From positions 1 through 8,000 of the forward strand of contig CAZIRA010000113.1 of assembly GCA_964541615.1 (NCBI GenBank): a stretch of DNA of 8,000 nucleotides, read 5' to 3'. The position numbers and the translations under genes are program-made. The notes below the pieces were generated by a model. That model saw only the letters and a list, made by a program, of their open reading frames with translations, was not told the origin of the DNA and made no database searches. Shown here one piece after another: positions 7,780 through 8,000 of the stretch (the first letter of the stretch is position 1; every line of letters starts with the position of its first letter). Origin of the DNA: UPXZ01 sp964541615. GTDB taxonomy: Bacteria > Bacteroidota > Bacteroidia > Bacteroidales > Paludibacteraceae.

Positions 7780-7793
7780 AAAAGCCTGCTTTT
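7780..7793 (+). terminator. Possible weak terminator hairpin after dinB
   Basis: AAAAGCCTGCTTTT, 5 bases after the dinB stop, can fold as a 5-bp stem (AAAAG/CTTTT) with a CCTG loop. The stem is short and AT-rich, and the following tract (ACCTTTCATTTC) is only partly T-rich. It is the only hairpin I see close to the stop. Treat it as a candidate. Confidence 0.25.
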
Positions 7794-7805
7794 ACCTTTC
7801 ATTTC

Positions 7806-7860
7806 ACATAAAAATTGTTGAAAAACTTACATTTTTTCATTTTTTCGGATTTTTTTATGT
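7806..7860. repeat. 9-bp inverted repeat flanking an AT-rich spacer upstream of the leader promoter
   Basis: ACATAAAAA at 7806-7814 is the exact reverse complement of TTTTTATGT at 7852-7860, with 37 bases between the arms. The right arm ends 6 bases before the TTTG -33 box. It could be a regulator site, a large-loop dinB transcript end, or chance pairing in AT-rich DNA, which is quite possible at this composition. Confidence 0.3.
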
Positions 7861-7866
7861 AAAATT

Positions 7867-7898
7867 TTTGTCAAATTAAAAATCTTGCTTTATCTTTG
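7867..7898 (+). promoter_or_regulatory. Consensus Bacteroidota promoter for the leader/biosynthetic operon
   Basis: TTTG at 7867-7870 and TATCTTTG at 7891-7898 are separated by exactly 20 bases. Both match the Bacteroidota -33/-7 consensus (TTTG, 19-21 bases, TAnnTTTG) fully. Transcription should start at about 7902-7906. T-runs at 7832-7837, 7840-7845, 7850-7856 and 7865-7869 lie over and above the -33 box and could act as a curved or UP-like element. This is the best promoter in the window. Confidence 0.8.
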
Positions 7899-7920
7899 CA
7901 AGCAAAATTATGAAACAGAC

Positions 7921-7989
7921 ATGACAACTTTCAACATTAACCTATTACTCGTGCTCGTCATTACTCTTTTGGTAAAAAATCAAAGGTGA
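7921..7989 (+). CDS. Putative branched-chain amino acid attenuation leader peptide (22 aa)
   Basis: An ATG at 7921 opens a 22-codon ORF ending in TGA at 7987-7989, about 15-19 bases after the predicted transcription start. Its core NLLLVLVITLLV, with an earlier Ile, gives 11 Leu/Val/Ile residues in 22: six Leu (CTA, TTA, CTC, CTC, CTT, TTG), three Val and two Ile. Three Thr are also present. It ends in a hydrophilic KNQR. This is the design of ribosome-mediated attenuation leaders, where stalling on scarce Leu/Val/Ile codons prevents formation of a terminator ahead of ilv or leu genes. The peptide itself would have no other job. The terminator/antiterminator and the structural genes would lie beyond 8000 and are not seen. 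Alternatives are a small membrane peptide or a chance ORF; the strong promoter immediately upstream argues against chance. Gene identity downstream is inference. Confidence 0.68.
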   Translation: MTTFNINLLLVLVITLLVKNQR

Positions 7990-8000
7990 GAACGGTTGTG

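Overview
The window looks like a piece of a Bacteroidota chromosome, probably Bacteroidales. This rests on three things. Two or three promoters match the Bacteroidota form (TTTG, 19-21 bases, TAnnTTTG). There are no clear Shine-Dalgarno sequences. The order dxs-trkA-trkH, and the wording of the proteins (for example NDNQMAIDPINGG in Dxs), fit that phylum. The DNA is AT-leaning, with very AT-rich gaps between genes. I see no mobile element, CRISPR array, tRNA or rRNA.

Left part (1-6493, all on the minus strand, read right to left). One co-directional cluster runs dxs (isoprenoid precursor synthesis), trkA (cytosolic NAD-binding regulator of potassium uptake), a first trkH, a second trkH, and then the first 21 codons of a SixA-type histidine phosphatase cut by the window edge. 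dxs and trkA overlap by 4 bases (ATGA). The other gaps are 80, 55 and 61 bases, and I see no convincing promoter or terminator in them, so this is probably one transcription unit. The notable point is the tandem pair of TrkH paralogues served by one TrkA. The promoter-distal copy has near-canonical selectivity-filter and gate sequences. The proximal copy has changes in two of its four filter loops and in the intramembrane gate loop.

Middle (6494-6683). A 190-base divergent intergenic region carries a -7 element for dxs on the minus strand and one for dinB on the plus strand. The dxs element shows that dxs starts at 6493 and not further upstream.

Right part (6684-8000, plus strand). dinB (DNA polymerase IV, GTG start) is followed by about 145 bases of AT-rich DNA with T-tracts, an inverted repeat and a perfect Bacteroidota promoter. 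This promoter reads into a 22-codon ORF of which half the residues are Leu, Val or Ile. I interpret it as the leader peptide of an attenuation-controlled branched-chain amino acid operon (ilv and/or leu) that would begin just beyond the window. This is the most informative unannotated feature here.
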